A stretch of DNA of 36,102 bases from Aquimarina macrocephali JAMB N27. Its GTDB lineage: Bacteria > Bacteroidota > Bacteroidia > Flavobacteriales > Flavobacteriaceae. This document shows positions 22,814 to 32,505 of this stretch, one piece after another. The translations under genes were made by a program, and so were the position numbers. Every line of letters begins with the position of its first letter. The stretch's first letter is position 1. The stretch is taken from contig NZ_JACA01000006.1 in assembly GCF_000520995.1 (NCBI RefSeq), positions 1 through 36,102 on the forward strand. Reading direction: 5' to 3'. Under the pieces are notes generated by a model. That model was given only the letters and a program-made list of their open reading frames with translations, searched no databases and was not told the origin of the DNA.

Positions 22814-23611
22814 TTATTTTGCAAGTAATTCCCTTTTAAATCCGTTATTAAATTTGACATTCGTGGTGGTTTGTTCGTAGAGTACTTTACCTTTAATATT
22901 ACCGTCCCAATCTGCTGGAATTACTTTTCGTTTTGCCATAAAAGTATACCCGTTAACGGTTTCATACTCTATCTCCATTAGAGATATCCCCAATCCACTT
23001 CCTTTAACTGTAAACAAAAACCTATCTACAAGAAAAGTAGTTGGATTAATGTATAGGATAAAATCATCCTGAACTTCACCGACTCCTTTTTCAAAACCAA
23101 TTTTTACTATGTTGTAATTAATCTTATTATGAGTTCTATTCGGAAGTTGTTTATATATAATACCTGTATCTAATAGCTTGGGCATCATGGTAAACCAATA
23201 ATAGTTCGCTTTACGCAAAAAATTAGAACTTAGCAATGCTCGTTTATCTGTCATCTTAGTATTTTCTATAGCTATCCACGAATTACCAGTACTTTCGTAA
23301 TATTGAGTAACCGTTCCTTCCTTCTTAGGAAGTACAAATACGTTATGTGTCTTATATTGTCCCCACGACACTTCTCCATCAAAAATGTAACGCTCTATAG
23401 AAATATCGCTTTTTTTAGCCCCGGGATTATAAAAATTATAAGTAAACTCAACGTCTTTCAGTTTTTTAAGTAATTCATAACTTCCTGTTTTGGAAACCAT
23501 TTTTTCTATTAAAACTTTTGCAGAATTACTATTTGATAGCTTCCCATTTTGAGCAAGGGTTATATTAACTAGTATGCAGGCTATACATGCCATGTGTATT
23601 TTCAATTTCAT
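22814..23611 (-). CDS. Secreted LolA-like protein, receptor partner
   Basis: The protein starts MKLKIHMACIACILVNITLA, a signal peptide. The frame is open further upstream to 23659, but that would overlap the receptor gene; the ATG at 23611 gives a clean signal. The 265-aa product is beta-rich (VEFTYNFYNPGAKKSDISIE, DDFILYINPTTFLVDRFLF, YETVNGYTFMAKRKVIPADW) and looks like LolA/LppX-fold outer-membrane-associated proteins, which bind lipid or hydrophobic groups; family membership is tentative. It is 13 bp downstream of the receptor gene and surely in its operon. Confidence 0.75.
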   Translation of the reverse strand: MKLKIHMACIACILVNITLAQNGKLSNSNSAKVLIEKMVSKTGSYELLKKLKDVEFTYNFYNPGAKKSDISIERYIFDGEVSWGQYKTHNVFVLPKKEGTVTQYYESTGNSWIAIENTKMTDKRALLSSNFLRKANYYWFTMMPKLLDTGIIYKQLPNRTHNKINYNIVKIGFEKGVGEVQDDFILYINPTTFLVDRFLFTVKGSGLGISLMEIEYETVNGYTFMAKRKVIPADWDGNIKGKVLYEQTTTNVKFNNGFKRELLAK

Positions 23612-23624
23612 AATCTTGTAGTTT

Positions 23625-26023
23625 TTATAAGAATTTATCGGTTTTTTCGTTTTTGTCACGATTTTTTCGTTTTAGTCTTTTGTTTTTTCCTCCACCAAAA
23701 CGGTATGAAAGTCCAAAATAAACAGATTGACTATCTCGTTTAAATTCACCTTCTTGAATTATAGTTCTATACGCTTCAAAAGCAAATCGTTGCGTTCTAA
23801 AAATGTCATTAAAATTAACACTAAAGGTTCCTTTTCCTTTAGCAAAATTGTAACGTGCACCAGCATTTACAAAAATATTTTCCTTTAATTCATATTGTAA
23901 TATTTTTTGTGGGCCACTATAAAAAGTAAAAATCTGAAATGTTAAGTTTTTAGAAGCTTTAAAACTATTATTAATCTTTGCATTTAATAAAGTATTATTG
24001 ACCTTTACATTTTCCCCACCAATAATTCCTTTTTGTGTTCTAGAATATACATCAAAGCTTGCATTAAAATTCCACCATTTTGTTGGTTTGTAACTTGTCG
24101 ACAATTCAACTCCATAAGCGTCATTACTGTCAAAATTATCGTAATCAAGAACTAGTAGTGTTGGATTGTTTTGATCAAAATAACCTATTCTATTAATCTC
24201 GTCCTCAATTCTTCTATAAAAACCGCCAAACGTTATATTTCCTTTGTTTATTTTTCTATTATAATTAAGTTCAATAGAATTGGTAAACTGTGGAGTTAAG
24301 CTTGGATTACCAACAATAACAATTTGAGGGGTGCTAATCTGTCGAATAGGGTTAATCTGGTTTAGTGAAGGTCTATCTATTCGCCTGCTAAAACTTAATT
24401 GATACGAGTTTTTTTGTTCTTCATCGGGTGTGTATTTTAAAAATCCAGAAGGGAATACATTAAAAAGATGGTCTTCAAAATTGTCCTGAGGCTCCCCTAT
24501 TTCATTAAATTGAGTAGTTACATTATAATCTTCTAAACGAACTCCGATATTATATTGCCATTTATTAAAACTCTGACCAAAAGTTGTATAAAATGAATAA
24601 ATGTCTCTATCATAAGAAAAATCCGAATTCATAAAATCAATACGACTTGTTTGATACGAGTTATCTGTACGTCGTAAACGTGTTTCTACTCCAATTTCTA
24701 AGGTTGATTTATCGGTTAATGGATTAACATAATCCAGGTTTATTGTAGTATTTTTTCGCTTATCATCTACAACTTCATCATAATTGTTTACAGGTGTATT
24801 TCCTGTAAATTTAAAATCATTGGCAATATCACTTTCTAGCGTATTATAGTCTAATTCGAGTTCAATTGTATGCCCATCTTTTACAAATGAATGTAGAAAA
24901 TCAATATTATAAGTAGAATTTATATTATCCCTTGTTATAGCATCAAATTGTGCAAAGTTTGAAGGAGTATCATTAAAAAAAGTAAGTGCTTTTTTACCTT
25001 CAATATCTGCATTAAACAAATTTTGATTGGTATACACAGAAAATGTGTTTCTCTCATTGATATAATAATCGACACCCACTTTAAATAGATGTGATGTACG
25101 GCCATTATAATTTTTGGTTAATTGATTCGTTTGCTCTACAGTTCTAGTGACCGTACCGTCTGTTACTTGCTCACCAAAACGATTGCCATAACTACCGTAA
25201 AAATTAGTTTTTCCTGTTCTATAATTTAGGCTTAATGAATTGTTGAATCGTGCTTTTTCTCCAAAAGTTACTCCAGAGCTTATTGATCCATTAAAACCTA
25301 AACGGGTGCTCTTTTTTAAGATGATATTAATAATCCCACTCATACCTTCGGGATTGTATTTTGATGAAGGATTGGTAATCAATTCTATGGTTTTAATTGA
25401 TGTAGATGGTATTTGCTGTAATAGATCGGTAGCACTAATATTGGTTGGTTTTCCATCTACCAGGATACGAACATTTTCATTTCCGCGAAGCGATATTTCT
25501 CCATCCTGATTAACACTTACCGAAGGAATATTACTCATAACATCACTGGCCGAAGCACCGGCAGTAGTTAAATCTTTCCCTACATTGATTACTTTTCTAT
25601 CAATCTTTTGTTCAATAGTTGAGCGTTCGGTAGTAATTTCGACTCCTTCCAGAGCTACAGCTTCTTCTTCAATCAAAATAGTACCTAGATTGATTTTGCT
25701 TTTTGATTGAGTAATAGCAATACCTTTTGTAACTGTTTTGTATCCAATAAACTGAACTTCAAAATTATAATCTCCAAAAGGGATTTTATCTACAAAAAAA
25801 CTCCCTTATCATTTGTAATCCCACCGGTTGTTATCTTTTCTCCGGATTTTATAATTACATTCACATAAGGTATAGGTTCTTGTGTGTTTTGGTCTAATAT
25901 TTCTCCTGTAACCGTGCCCGATTGCCCAAAAACACCAATCGAAACAAGGAAAAGGTATATAAATAAATGTTTTCTTTTAATATCCTCCAAAAGAATAGAT
26001 AAGATTGTTTTCATAAAGTTCAT
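23625..26023 (-). pseudogene. TonB-dependent receptor (outer membrane beta-barrel), single frameshift
   Basis: Two frames together encode one receptor of about 800 aa. The first (26023 to the TAG at 25790-25792) has a signal peptide ending SIGVFGQ and the start of a carboxypeptidase-regulatory-like domain (TVTGEILDQNTQEPIPYVNV). It breaks at a run of seven T (plus-strand A7, 25794-25800). Adding one T restores GVFFVDKIPFGDYNFEVQFI, which leads into the second frame (IEEEAVALEGVEITTER, plug motifs VNQDGEISLRGNENVRILVD and NPEGMSGIINIILKK, then a 14-strand-type beta-barrel ending YFGLSYRFGGG with a basic tail). This fits the OMP_b-brl_3 family, linked to LytTR systems. The change may be a sequencing error, phase variation or a true null. 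Start at 26023 or 26014. Confidence 0.85.
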
Positions 26024-26210
26024 TCTCAAAAAAATTATTGTTTGAGTGCCAAATTATAAGAAGAGTAAACTCGTATAAAAAAAAACAGACAGAAGAGGTG
26101 TAAGTGTTGTTATAGATTTGGTTACTGCCCATATATGATTTTGTCTTCAGGAAATAGACTTTCGACATCACAAACCCGTAGTTTGGTATCCTATGCAAAC
26201 TTGGGTTCTT

Positions 26211-26218
26211 TAAATTTG
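26211..26218 (+). promoter_or_regulatory. -7 box TAAATTTG for lytS/lytTR
   Basis: An exact TAnnTTTG match 32 bp before the ATG at 26251, in the region divergent to the receptor gene. Confidence 0.55.
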
Positions 26219-26250
26219 TACCTTTACAATGAATAGAAATAGAAAACAGC

Positions 26251-27312
26251 ATGTTACAAAAAATCCAAAGCTTTCTGGAGGTTTCAAGATTCAAGTATCT
26301 CATATTTGGGCTTTTGATTTTTGTCTTTTCCGCTTCTGCCTCTAGTTGGTATTATTCTACAACTGAAGAATTACTAATCACTTATAGTATAAGGGTCATA
26401 CTTCAAATTGCTATGTCATATGTGATTATAGAATTTTTAATTCTACATCTTTTAAATAAGGGTAAGGTTTTGATTTTTTGGATATCGATCGTAATAACGT
26501 TGCTTACTTTTTACCTTATTTGCACCTTAACATATATACATTATTTTGAACCTACCTTTCCTGCGACTTATGTAAATTATATAAAACGTTTTACTGACAC
26601 TTCTCTATTGGGTAGATTCACAAACATAGGTGAGTTTATATCAAAATCATTGTATTTACTATATCCAACATTCTTAATCCTGGTATTAAAACTTTATACA
26701 GAAAAGCAACGCTTATTAAAATTAAATGAACAGAAAAAAACAACAGAACTTGCTGCTTTAAAAAACCAATTAAACCCTCATTTTTTATTTAATACATTAA
26801 ATAATTTACATGCATTAGCCTTAAAAAAGTCTGATGATACAACCAAAGTAATCCAAAAACTATCTAATATTTTGGATTATATCTTATATCGTTGCAATGA
26901 AAATTATGTCTCATTAGATAAAGAAATTGATTTAATCGAGAACTATTTATCCTTAGAAAAAATCCGTTATGCCGATAGAGTAAAAATCTCTTTTAGTAAA
27001 AATGTAACGGGACAGGAAAAAATTGCTCCTTTATTATTGCTTACGTTTATCGAAAATGCATTTAAGCATGGCGTTAAAGAAGAAATAAATCAGGCAAGCA
27101 TTGAAATTAATATCTCTAAAAAGGGAGAACAATTAGTTTTTAATGTTAAAAACAGCAAACCTACAGGTGTTAATACTGCTATGAATAAAGACTCCATAGG
27201 TCTTAAAAACATAAAAAAACAACTCGAATTATTGTATCCTAAGGCATATAATCTAATTATTGAAAACAAATCAAATTCATTTTCTGCTAATCTTAAATTA
27301 GATATTATATGA
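26251..27312 (+). CDS. LytS-type sensor histidine kinase
   Basis: The 353-aa kinase has four predicted transmembrane helices (about 15-150), a short coiled coil (EKQRLLKLNEQKKTTELAAL), and the His_kinase domain typical of LytS/YehU proteins. The phospho-acceptor is His177 in QLNPHFLFNTLNNLHAL. The ATP-binding part has LTFIENAFKHGVKEE (N-box about 269) and SIGLKNIKKQLELLYP. There is no extracytoplasmic sensor domain, so sensing is probably within the membrane. The stop overlaps the response regulator's ATG (ATGA), so the pair is translationally coupled. It is divergent from the receptor operon, its likely target. Confidence 0.92.
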   Translation: MLQKIQSFLEVSRFKYLIFGLLIFVFSASASSWYYSTTEELLITYSIRVILQIAMSYVIIEFLILHLLNKGKVLIFWISIVITLLTFYLICTLTYIHYFEPTFPATYVNYIKRFTDTSLLGRFTNIGEFISKSLYLLYPTFLILVLKLYTEKQRLLKLNEQKKTTELAALKNQLNPHFLFNTLNNLHALALKKSDDTTKVIQKLSNILDYILYRCNENYVSLDKEIDLIENYLSLEKIRYADRVKISFSKNVTGQEKIAPLLLLTFIENAFKHGVKEEINQASIEINISKKGEQLVFNVKNSKPTGVNTAMNKDSIGLKNIKKQLELLYPKAYNLIIENKSNSFSANLKLDII

Positions 27313-28019
27313 GCTATACATGTTTAATTATAGATGATGAACCTTTAGCCAGAGAATTAATTGAAACGTATTTAAATAAACTTCCGGATTTTGAATTGAT
27401 AGCCTCCTGTTCTAGTGCAATTGAAGCTAGTTCGATATTAAGTACTACAAAAATTGATTTACTTTTCTTAGATATTGAAATGCCAGTGTTAAAAGGCACT
27501 GATTTCTTTAAAAACCTTGTATATAAACCTAAAGTAATTTTTACGACTGCATATCGCGATTATGCAGTAGACGGGTTTGAATTAAATGCTGTAGATTATT
27601 TATTGAAGCCCATATTTTTTGAACGTTTTTTCTTAGCTATTCAGAAGTTCTTAGAACAGGAAAAAAAGTCTATATCATATGACTCGCCAGAAAATACTAC
27701 ACATAAGAAAACAGATTTTGTTTTTGTAAACAAAGCAAAAAAGCAAATAAAAGTACTTTTTGATGATGTTTTATATATTGAAAGCTTAAAGGATTATATT
27801 AAAATTCATTTGGAAAATAAAACCTTGATTATAAAAGAGAGTATCTCTAACTTCGAAAAACGTATTGATTCCCGATTTATTCGTATTCATCGTTCATATA
27901 TTATAAATCAAGAAAAAATTACTGCTTACACCAAAAACGATGTAGAAATTGATAAAATTGAGATTCCGATAGGGAATAGCTATAAAGATAATATGTCTAG
28001 TTTTTCAAATAATTCGTAA
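27309..28019 (+). CDS. LytTR family response regulator
   Basis: The 236-aa protein has a receiver domain at 1-120 with acidic pocket DDE (9-11), phospho-acceptor Asp55 in LLFLDIEMPVLKG, TTAYRDYAVDGF and the Lys in DYLLKPI. A LytTR DNA-binding domain follows (about 140-232; FVFVNKAKKQIKVLFDDVLY, FIRIHRSYIINQEKI). It is the partner of the LytS kinase it overlaps. LytTR regulators bind direct repeats; I found no clear pair in the 227 bp between 26024 and 26250. Confidence 0.93.
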   Translation: MSYTCLIIDDEPLARELIETYLNKLPDFELIASCSSAIEASSILSTTKIDLLFLDIEMPVLKGTDFFKNLVYKPKVIFTTAYRDYAVDGFELNAVDYLLKPIFFERFFLAIQKFLEQEKKSISYDSPENTTHKKTDFVFVNKAKKQIKVLFDDVLYIESLKDYIKIHLENKTLIIKESISNFEKRIDSRFIRIHRSYIINQEKITAYTKNDVEIDKIEIPIGNSYKDNMSSFSNNS

Positions 28020-28127
28020 TCAAAACAAACCATTCTCACGCATAACACTTCCTCTTACTCATTTGATACGTTCAATAAGGTAATTCATCCCTATAATAAG
28101 CTGAAGAACAACCTGTATTCTGAAAAA

Positions 28128-29828
28128 TTATTTTTTTAACTCTTCTAGTACGAAAAATGGGTTTTTATTGAAAGCTTTCCAATCGTCTTTTAGATCTTTA
28201 TACAACAAATCAATTTCGGTAAAATCAATTTTTAAATCACTTTCTGATTTTTTGAGCTCCAGGATATACTCCATAAGCTCATAACAAAGTGTAAATTGAC
28301 CGCAGGCGATTAGTGTATCCATTCTATTTTTGGCAATATCCTTCTTATCCCACCATAATGTTGTTGGTGTTTCGGATGCAGTTAACCCAACACTCATTAA
28401 CAATTTGCTTGGCGCAGGTTTAATATCCTTATTATAATTTGGTTGACCACCAGAATAAGGTGTCTTTTGACCATTTAGCTTATATACTGTAGTAGTTATG
28501 CGTTTGTTTTGAAGTGAATATTTAGAATAAAACAGATCATAATTAAGTCTACGCATTTGCTTTAGGAAGACGTCATTGATCATTTTTACTGCAGATGTTA
28601 ATCGATTCGTAAGCATCTGTTGTACCAATCCAATATCTAATTTTTTAAAACTCAGGATGTCGTCTACAAGTGGTTCTGGTACATTTTTTTTAAAAAGAGA
28701 TGCCATCTTACTTTTAAAAAAATTCATGATAACCGAGGCAAATCCACCCAATATAGTTAGAATTAAGCCAATACCAATTAATATACTGCCAATTATATAA
28801 ATTGCAGGCCAGGCACAATCATCACAATTGTTGAAAATTTTCATTGAATTTAAAACTACCATAATTACCCCTAATAAAAGAAGTATCCAATACAATGGTT
28901 TAATCCTGAAATATGCTAAGGCTTTCGCTACAAATTGTTTTATAGAAACTCCTTTTTTCTCAAAACTATTGTCTTGATGCCAAGGTACCATCTTAAAACT
29001 TCCAACATCGTTTACAATGATAAGATTGAGTCCATTTTTCATTCTCTCATTAATTCGAATCATACTAGCAATACCTTGATTATCTGCAATGCCACCATCC
29101 ATGATTCCTACTCCATCAATAAATCTGTCAAGACTTTTCAATGCTTTGTAATCTGTAGAATTATGATCTTTGAAATAATCATCTGGAAATTGTAACGGCT
29201 CAAACCCAAGAGGAAAGCAAGAAGATGAAGCAATAATATCTCCCAATTGCACTTTAAATTTAAGTTTTTCTACAGATGAATTCGAAAGTGGTGAGTTACC
29301 AAAAACTCCTGTGTTTTGAAATCTATACGTGAGTCCAAATGAAAAATCTGTAGCATTATAACATACTTGTTTTAAATGTTCTGATACTGGGTTCTCAAAC
29401 ATAGAAAAATCTCCCTTAAAAACTTCCATTTCTGCGTAAGTCAATGCAAATGCATTAATCAGGGAACGTGTCTTGTATGGATTGTTTTTCCAGACTGTAT
29501 CATCTTCCAGTTTCTTAATTGCCGTATCTAATAATTTATCCTTTTTGGGTTCAAAGGCTTGGTAAAATTCTTTAAAAAATTCTATGAAACTGTGTTTCGT
29601 ATCTTGTGTTGATTTGGCATAAGCTACTGCCAAAAGGGTCCCACCACTAACAGAACTAAGAGCTTCTACATATTCTAACAGAGGCTTTCCTTTATATTTG
29701 ACTTTATTTAAATACGAGATTATCCCCAAAGAATAGAATGTTGCTCGATAACCTCCACCACTAAAACACAAGCCTATATTTTCAAAAGGAATAAAGGTAT
29801 TTTCGGTACTACTATTGTCTTCACTCAT
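28128..29828 (-). CDS. Patatin-like phospholipase with internal TM hairpin
   Basis: The 566-aa protein has a patatin/cPLA2-type catalytic domain. The oxyanion loop is GLCFSGGGYRATFYSLG (about 19-35). The nucleophile is Ser61 in SSVSGGTLL (SxSGG rather than GxSxG). The catalytic Asp is Asp244 in MDGGIADNQG. The two catalytic residues are therefore present. Between about 305 and 375 two hydrophobic helices (PLYWILLLLGVIMVVLN; IIGSILIGIGLILTILGGF) form a membrane hairpin absent from typical patatins, with catalytic and C-terminal parts presumably cytoplasmic because there is no signal peptide. The C-terminal part (about 385-566) is soluble and helical. It appears to be monocistronic. Substrate lipid unknown. 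Confidence 0.85.
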   Translation of the reverse strand: MSEDNSSTENTFIPFENIGLCFSGGGYRATFYSLGIISYLNKVKYKGKPLLEYVEALSSVSGGTLLAVAYAKSTQDTKHSFIEFFKEFYQAFEPKKDKLLDTAIKKLEDDTVWKNNPYKTRSLINAFALTYAEMEVFKGDFSMFENPVSEHLKQVCYNATDFSFGLTYRFQNTGVFGNSPLSNSSVEKLKFKVQLGDIIASSSCFPLGFEPLQFPDDYFKDHNSTDYKALKSLDRFIDGVGIMDGGIADNQGIASMIRINERMKNGLNLIIVNDVGSFKMVPWHQDNSFEKKGVSIKQFVAKALAYFRIKPLYWILLLLGVIMVVLNSMKIFNNCDDCAWPAIYIIGSILIGIGLILTILGGFASVIMNFFKSKMASLFKKNVPEPLVDDILSFKKLDIGLVQQMLTNRLTSAVKMINDVFLKQMRRLNYDLFYSKYSLQNKRITTTVYKLNGQKTPYSGGQPNYNKDIKPAPSKLLMSVGLTASETPTTLWWDKKDIAKNRMDTLIACGQFTLCYELMEYILELKKSESDLKIDFTEIDLLYKDLKDDWKAFNKNPFFVLEELKK

Positions 29829-29886
29829 AATTCCAGAATTTTATCGTATAATTTTAATAAAAAAAATACATTAATAAGAAATCTAT

Positions 29887-29915
29887 ATCAACTATTTATT
29901 ATCAATAAAGTTGAT
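29887..29915. repeat. Inverted repeat ATCAACT...AGTTGAT
   Basis: Seven-base arms at 29887-29893 and 29909-29915 enclose a TTATTnATAA-like inner dyad. It lies between the decarboxylase stop (30029) and the patatin start (29828), so it may be a weak terminator or an operator; there is no T-run. Confidence 0.35.
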
Positions 29916-30028
29916 GTGGGGAATTAAAAAATGACGATTATGGTGTTTAAACTTAAGATGAATTTATATAGCTAACAATGCGTAAAAATACCTGTTTTTA
30001 AGTCAACATTCTATAAATAGCTTTTTTA

Positions 30029-31327
30029 TTAAATACAATCCTGTATTGCTTCATCTAAAATCGCAATGCCTAAATCTATTTCTTCAATACTTATGGTTAA
30101 TGGTGGAGCAATTCTAAAAACACTTCCGTAACCTTTCATTCTAACTATATTCATATTTAAGCCTAACTCAAGGCATCTACTACATATTTTCTGACCCAAA
30201 TCATCGTCTGGTATCTTCGTTTCCCGATCTTTTACAATTTCAACACCTAATAAAAGTCCACTACCTCTTACATCTCCTATACATTCATATTTCTCATGTA
30301 ATTGTAGCAATTGCTCTTTTAAGTACTTTCCTTTTTCCAATGCACTTTCGGCTAATTTTTGTTCATCAAGTATATCAAAAGCGGCTAAGCCAAAAGATGC
30401 ACAAAAAGGATCAGACACATGAGAGGTCACATAAACAAACCCTCTTTTATAGCATTCTTCTTCTATTTCTGCTGTGGTAACCATTGCTGCCAATGGAAGC
30501 CCCCCTCCTAGTGTTTTTGATAAGGTCAAGAAATCAGGAATAACATCGTACTGTTCAAAAGCAAAAGTTTTCCCAAGGCGTCCTAATGCTGTCTGAGCTT
30601 CGTCAAATATTAACAGTAGCCCACGTTCATCACATAATTCTTTTAACCTTTTAACATAACTGGGTTTTAATTCGATCATACCTGCAGCACTCAATAAAGG
30701 TTCGGCTATTAATGCTGCATATTCTCCAACAGATTGCTGATCGGCCATTTTCATACCTACCTCTAAGCAAGTATGATCACAAGTCCCTTTACAATGCGCA
30801 ATTGGGCAACGATACTCATAAGGTGCCGGTATCATCAAACTACCCGACATAGCAGGTCCATATCCCTTTCTTGTTTTTGAAAAGGTATATGACTGCGCTC
30901 CCGCCGTCATACCATGCCAAGAGCCAGAAAATCCAATGATTTCAAAACCACCAGTAGCTAATTTTGCCATTCGTATAGCTACTTCATTCGACTCGGATCC
31001 AGTATTCAGAAATATACATTTGGATAGGCTACTGGGCAATTTACCTGTTAACTTTTTGGCAAGATTAATAACCGGAGGAGATAAGATAGAACTTAGTAAA
31101 TGAATTGCCTTATCTCCTGATTTTTCTAATATTTCAACAAATTTTGGATGATTATGCCCAAATACAGAACACATTTGACCAGAGGTAAAATCCAGAATTG
31201 CATCTCCATCTTTAGTATAGATATAGCTTCCAAAAGCCTTTTCAACAATAAAAGGTGAAAACTCACCGCAGTATCGTATTAGTGCTTCCTGAGCCTCTTC
31301 TACTTCTTTAGCATTTAAATCTTGCAT
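30029..31327 (-). CDS. dgdA: 2,2-dialkylglycine decarboxylase-like PLP enzyme
   Basis: The 432-aa class III aminotransferase fold protein is close in length and motifs to 2,2-dialkylglycine decarboxylase of Burkholderia (433 aa). Motifs: DFTSGQM (with the substrate-site Gln51), SGSWHGMTAGAQ, IFDEAQTALGR, PLP-lysine in TLSKTLGGGLPLAAM, HVSDP, GDVRGSGLLLGVEIVKDRET, LNMNIV and FRIAPPLT (carboxylate-binding Arg). The Gln is normally not found in simple transaminases of this class, so decarboxylation-dependent transamination of 2-aminoisobutyrate or isovaline is likely. A four-Cys stretch (RCPIAHCKGTCDHTC) is unusual. The frame is open to a TTG at 31387, but the ATG at 31327 matches the family start. 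An AraC gene ends 56 bp upstream. Confidence 0.85.
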   Translation of the reverse strand: MQDLNAKEVEEAQEALIRYCGEFSPFIVEKAFGSYIYTKDGDAILDFTSGQMCSVFGHNHPKFVEILEKSGDKAIHLLSSILSPPVINLAKKLTGKLPSSLSKCIFLNTGSESNEVAIRMAKLATGGFEIIGFSGSWHGMTAGAQSYTFSKTRKGYGPAMSGSLMIPAPYEYRCPIAHCKGTCDHTCLEVGMKMADQQSVGEYAALIAEPLLSAAGMIELKPSYVKRLKELCDERGLLLIFDEAQTALGRLGKTFAFEQYDVIPDFLTLSKTLGGGLPLAAMVTTAEIEEECYKRGFVYVTSHVSDPFCASFGLAAFDILDEQKLAESALEKGKYLKEQLLQLHEKYECIGDVRGSGLLLGVEIVKDRETKIPDDDLGQKICSRCLELGLNMNIVRMKGYGSVFRIAPPLTISIEEIDLGIAILDEAIQDCI

Positions 31328-31383
31328 AACGTTGTACTTTTGATAGCAAGTTCTATCAATCTTAAATCCTAAAATTGTAAAAT

Positions 31384-32139
31384 TCAATCATTTTTAACCA
31401 GATCGGCATATTTTTTTGGAATCATCCCTACATTCATCTTGAAGTATTTATTAAAATGACTTTGATCAAAAAAACCAGTATCATAAGCAATATCGGTAAA
31501 ACTATCTTTGGTTTTTATGTATTCTTTGGCTTTTTCAATTCGTAGATTTTGTAAATATCGAATAGGTGAAATTCCTATATTAGTTTTAAAAAGCCGTTGA
31601 AAATGGCTATCACTTAAACAGGTTAAATCCAATAATTCTTCGACAAGTATTGATCGACTATAATTATTTTCAAAATGTACCAGTGCTTTTTCTAAAATAA
31701 TTTTTGACTTGGTTGAATTAGAGCTATTACTAATCAAAAAATGTTTAAATATATCCGGGACTTTAGTTTCTTCATTATCCCTGGTATCAAAGTTCTTCTT
31801 ATTATTAGTCATAATCGATTCGAACCAATTATTAAAATGATTTTTATAAGAATAACAATTCTGTATTATCGTTACCCCCAATCGATTGCTGGAAACATTG
31901 TTAAAAGAATATAACTTCGGAACCCTAATGACTTTGTAATGGAAAAAATTTTCTATTAATGTCTGGTGCGCTACATAAGGAGGAATCATCACCAAATCAC
32001 CCGCCTTTAAGGTGAATATCGCATCTTTACATATAAGATTTGCACTTCCATTTATGATATAAGAAAACGTATAGCGATCCGGATGCAAATGCATTGGAAA
32101 AAAGTGTCTTTTATCATAATATATAGTGGCACATTCCAT
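31384..32139 (-). CDS. AraC family regulator with cupin domain
   Basis: The 251-aa protein has an N-terminal AraC-type cupin (about 10-75; FFPMHLHPDRYTFSYIINGS, AGDLVMIPPYVAHQT), followed by a linker and the C-terminal double helix-turn-helix (about 155-250; CLSDSHFQRLFKTNIGISPI, FTDIAYDTGFFDQSHFNKYF). It probably senses a small molecule and activates the adjacent decarboxylase gene, which follows on the same strand. In Burkholderia the homologous dgdA is controlled by a LysR protein, so an AraC here would be a different arrangement. Confidence 0.88.
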   Translation of the reverse strand: MECATIYYDKRHFFPMHLHPDRYTFSYIINGSANLICKDAIFTLKAGDLVMIPPYVAHQTLIENFFHYKVIRVPKLYSFNNVSSNRLGVTIIQNCYSYKNHFNNWFESIMTNNKKNFDTRDNEETKVPDIFKHFLISNSSNSTKSKIILEKALVHFENNYSRSILVEELLDLTCLSDSHFQRLFKTNIGISPIRYLQNLRIEKAKEYIKTKDSFTDIAYDTGFFDQSHFNKYFKMNVGMIPKKYADLVKND

Positions 32140-32505
32140 CTTATAAGTAATTTATGATACTAAGGTAATTAAAAAACAGACTCGCTCTTTACATAAAAAT
32201 AATCATTATAACGATGTTACTGATATTCGCTAAAATGAATTTTCTGTGTTATTTACTTCCTTGAAATTGAAGAACACATAAATTATTTATAGAGAAGGGT
32301 GACAATTGTTGCTCTGTTTTTTTTTCAATTTTAGGTAGAAAACCCGCTATAAATTGGGGGTTTTAACTCTTTTTAATTGATTATGAAATCTTTAACTTTA
32401 GTAAATTAAATACGAGCTAACGAGACAATCATAATCTTAAGCAACTAAATTATAATTAGATGCAAAACGAGTAGAACCAAGTAGTTTTATCTTAAATCTG
32501 TTATT
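32140..32505. other. Intergenic region between divergent AraC and DUF5995 genes
   Basis: This 366-bp region holds promoters for both genes, which I cannot place exactly, and a hairpin at 32339-32364. No ORF of note is present; a short ATG at 32383 has only eight codons. Confidence 0.45.
32339..32364 (+). terminator. Hairpin AAAACCC...GGGTTTT in the AraC/DUF5995 gap
   Basis: A 7-bp stem (32339-32345 with 32358-32364) has a 12-nt loop, followed by AACTCTTTTT. It is upstream of the DUF5995 gene with no clear gene to terminate, so an attenuator or 5'-leader structure is equally possible. Confidence 0.4.

Noticed and set aside
25977..26303. 108-codon minus-strand frame across the receptor/lytS divergent region
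   Set aside because: It overlaps both gene starts and the promoter of lytS; the codon pattern and content show nothing protein-like.
30029..31387. Longer decarboxylase frame from a TTG at 31387
   Set aside because: It would overlap the AraC stop and adds 20 residues absent from family members; the ATG at 31327 matches the known N-terminus.
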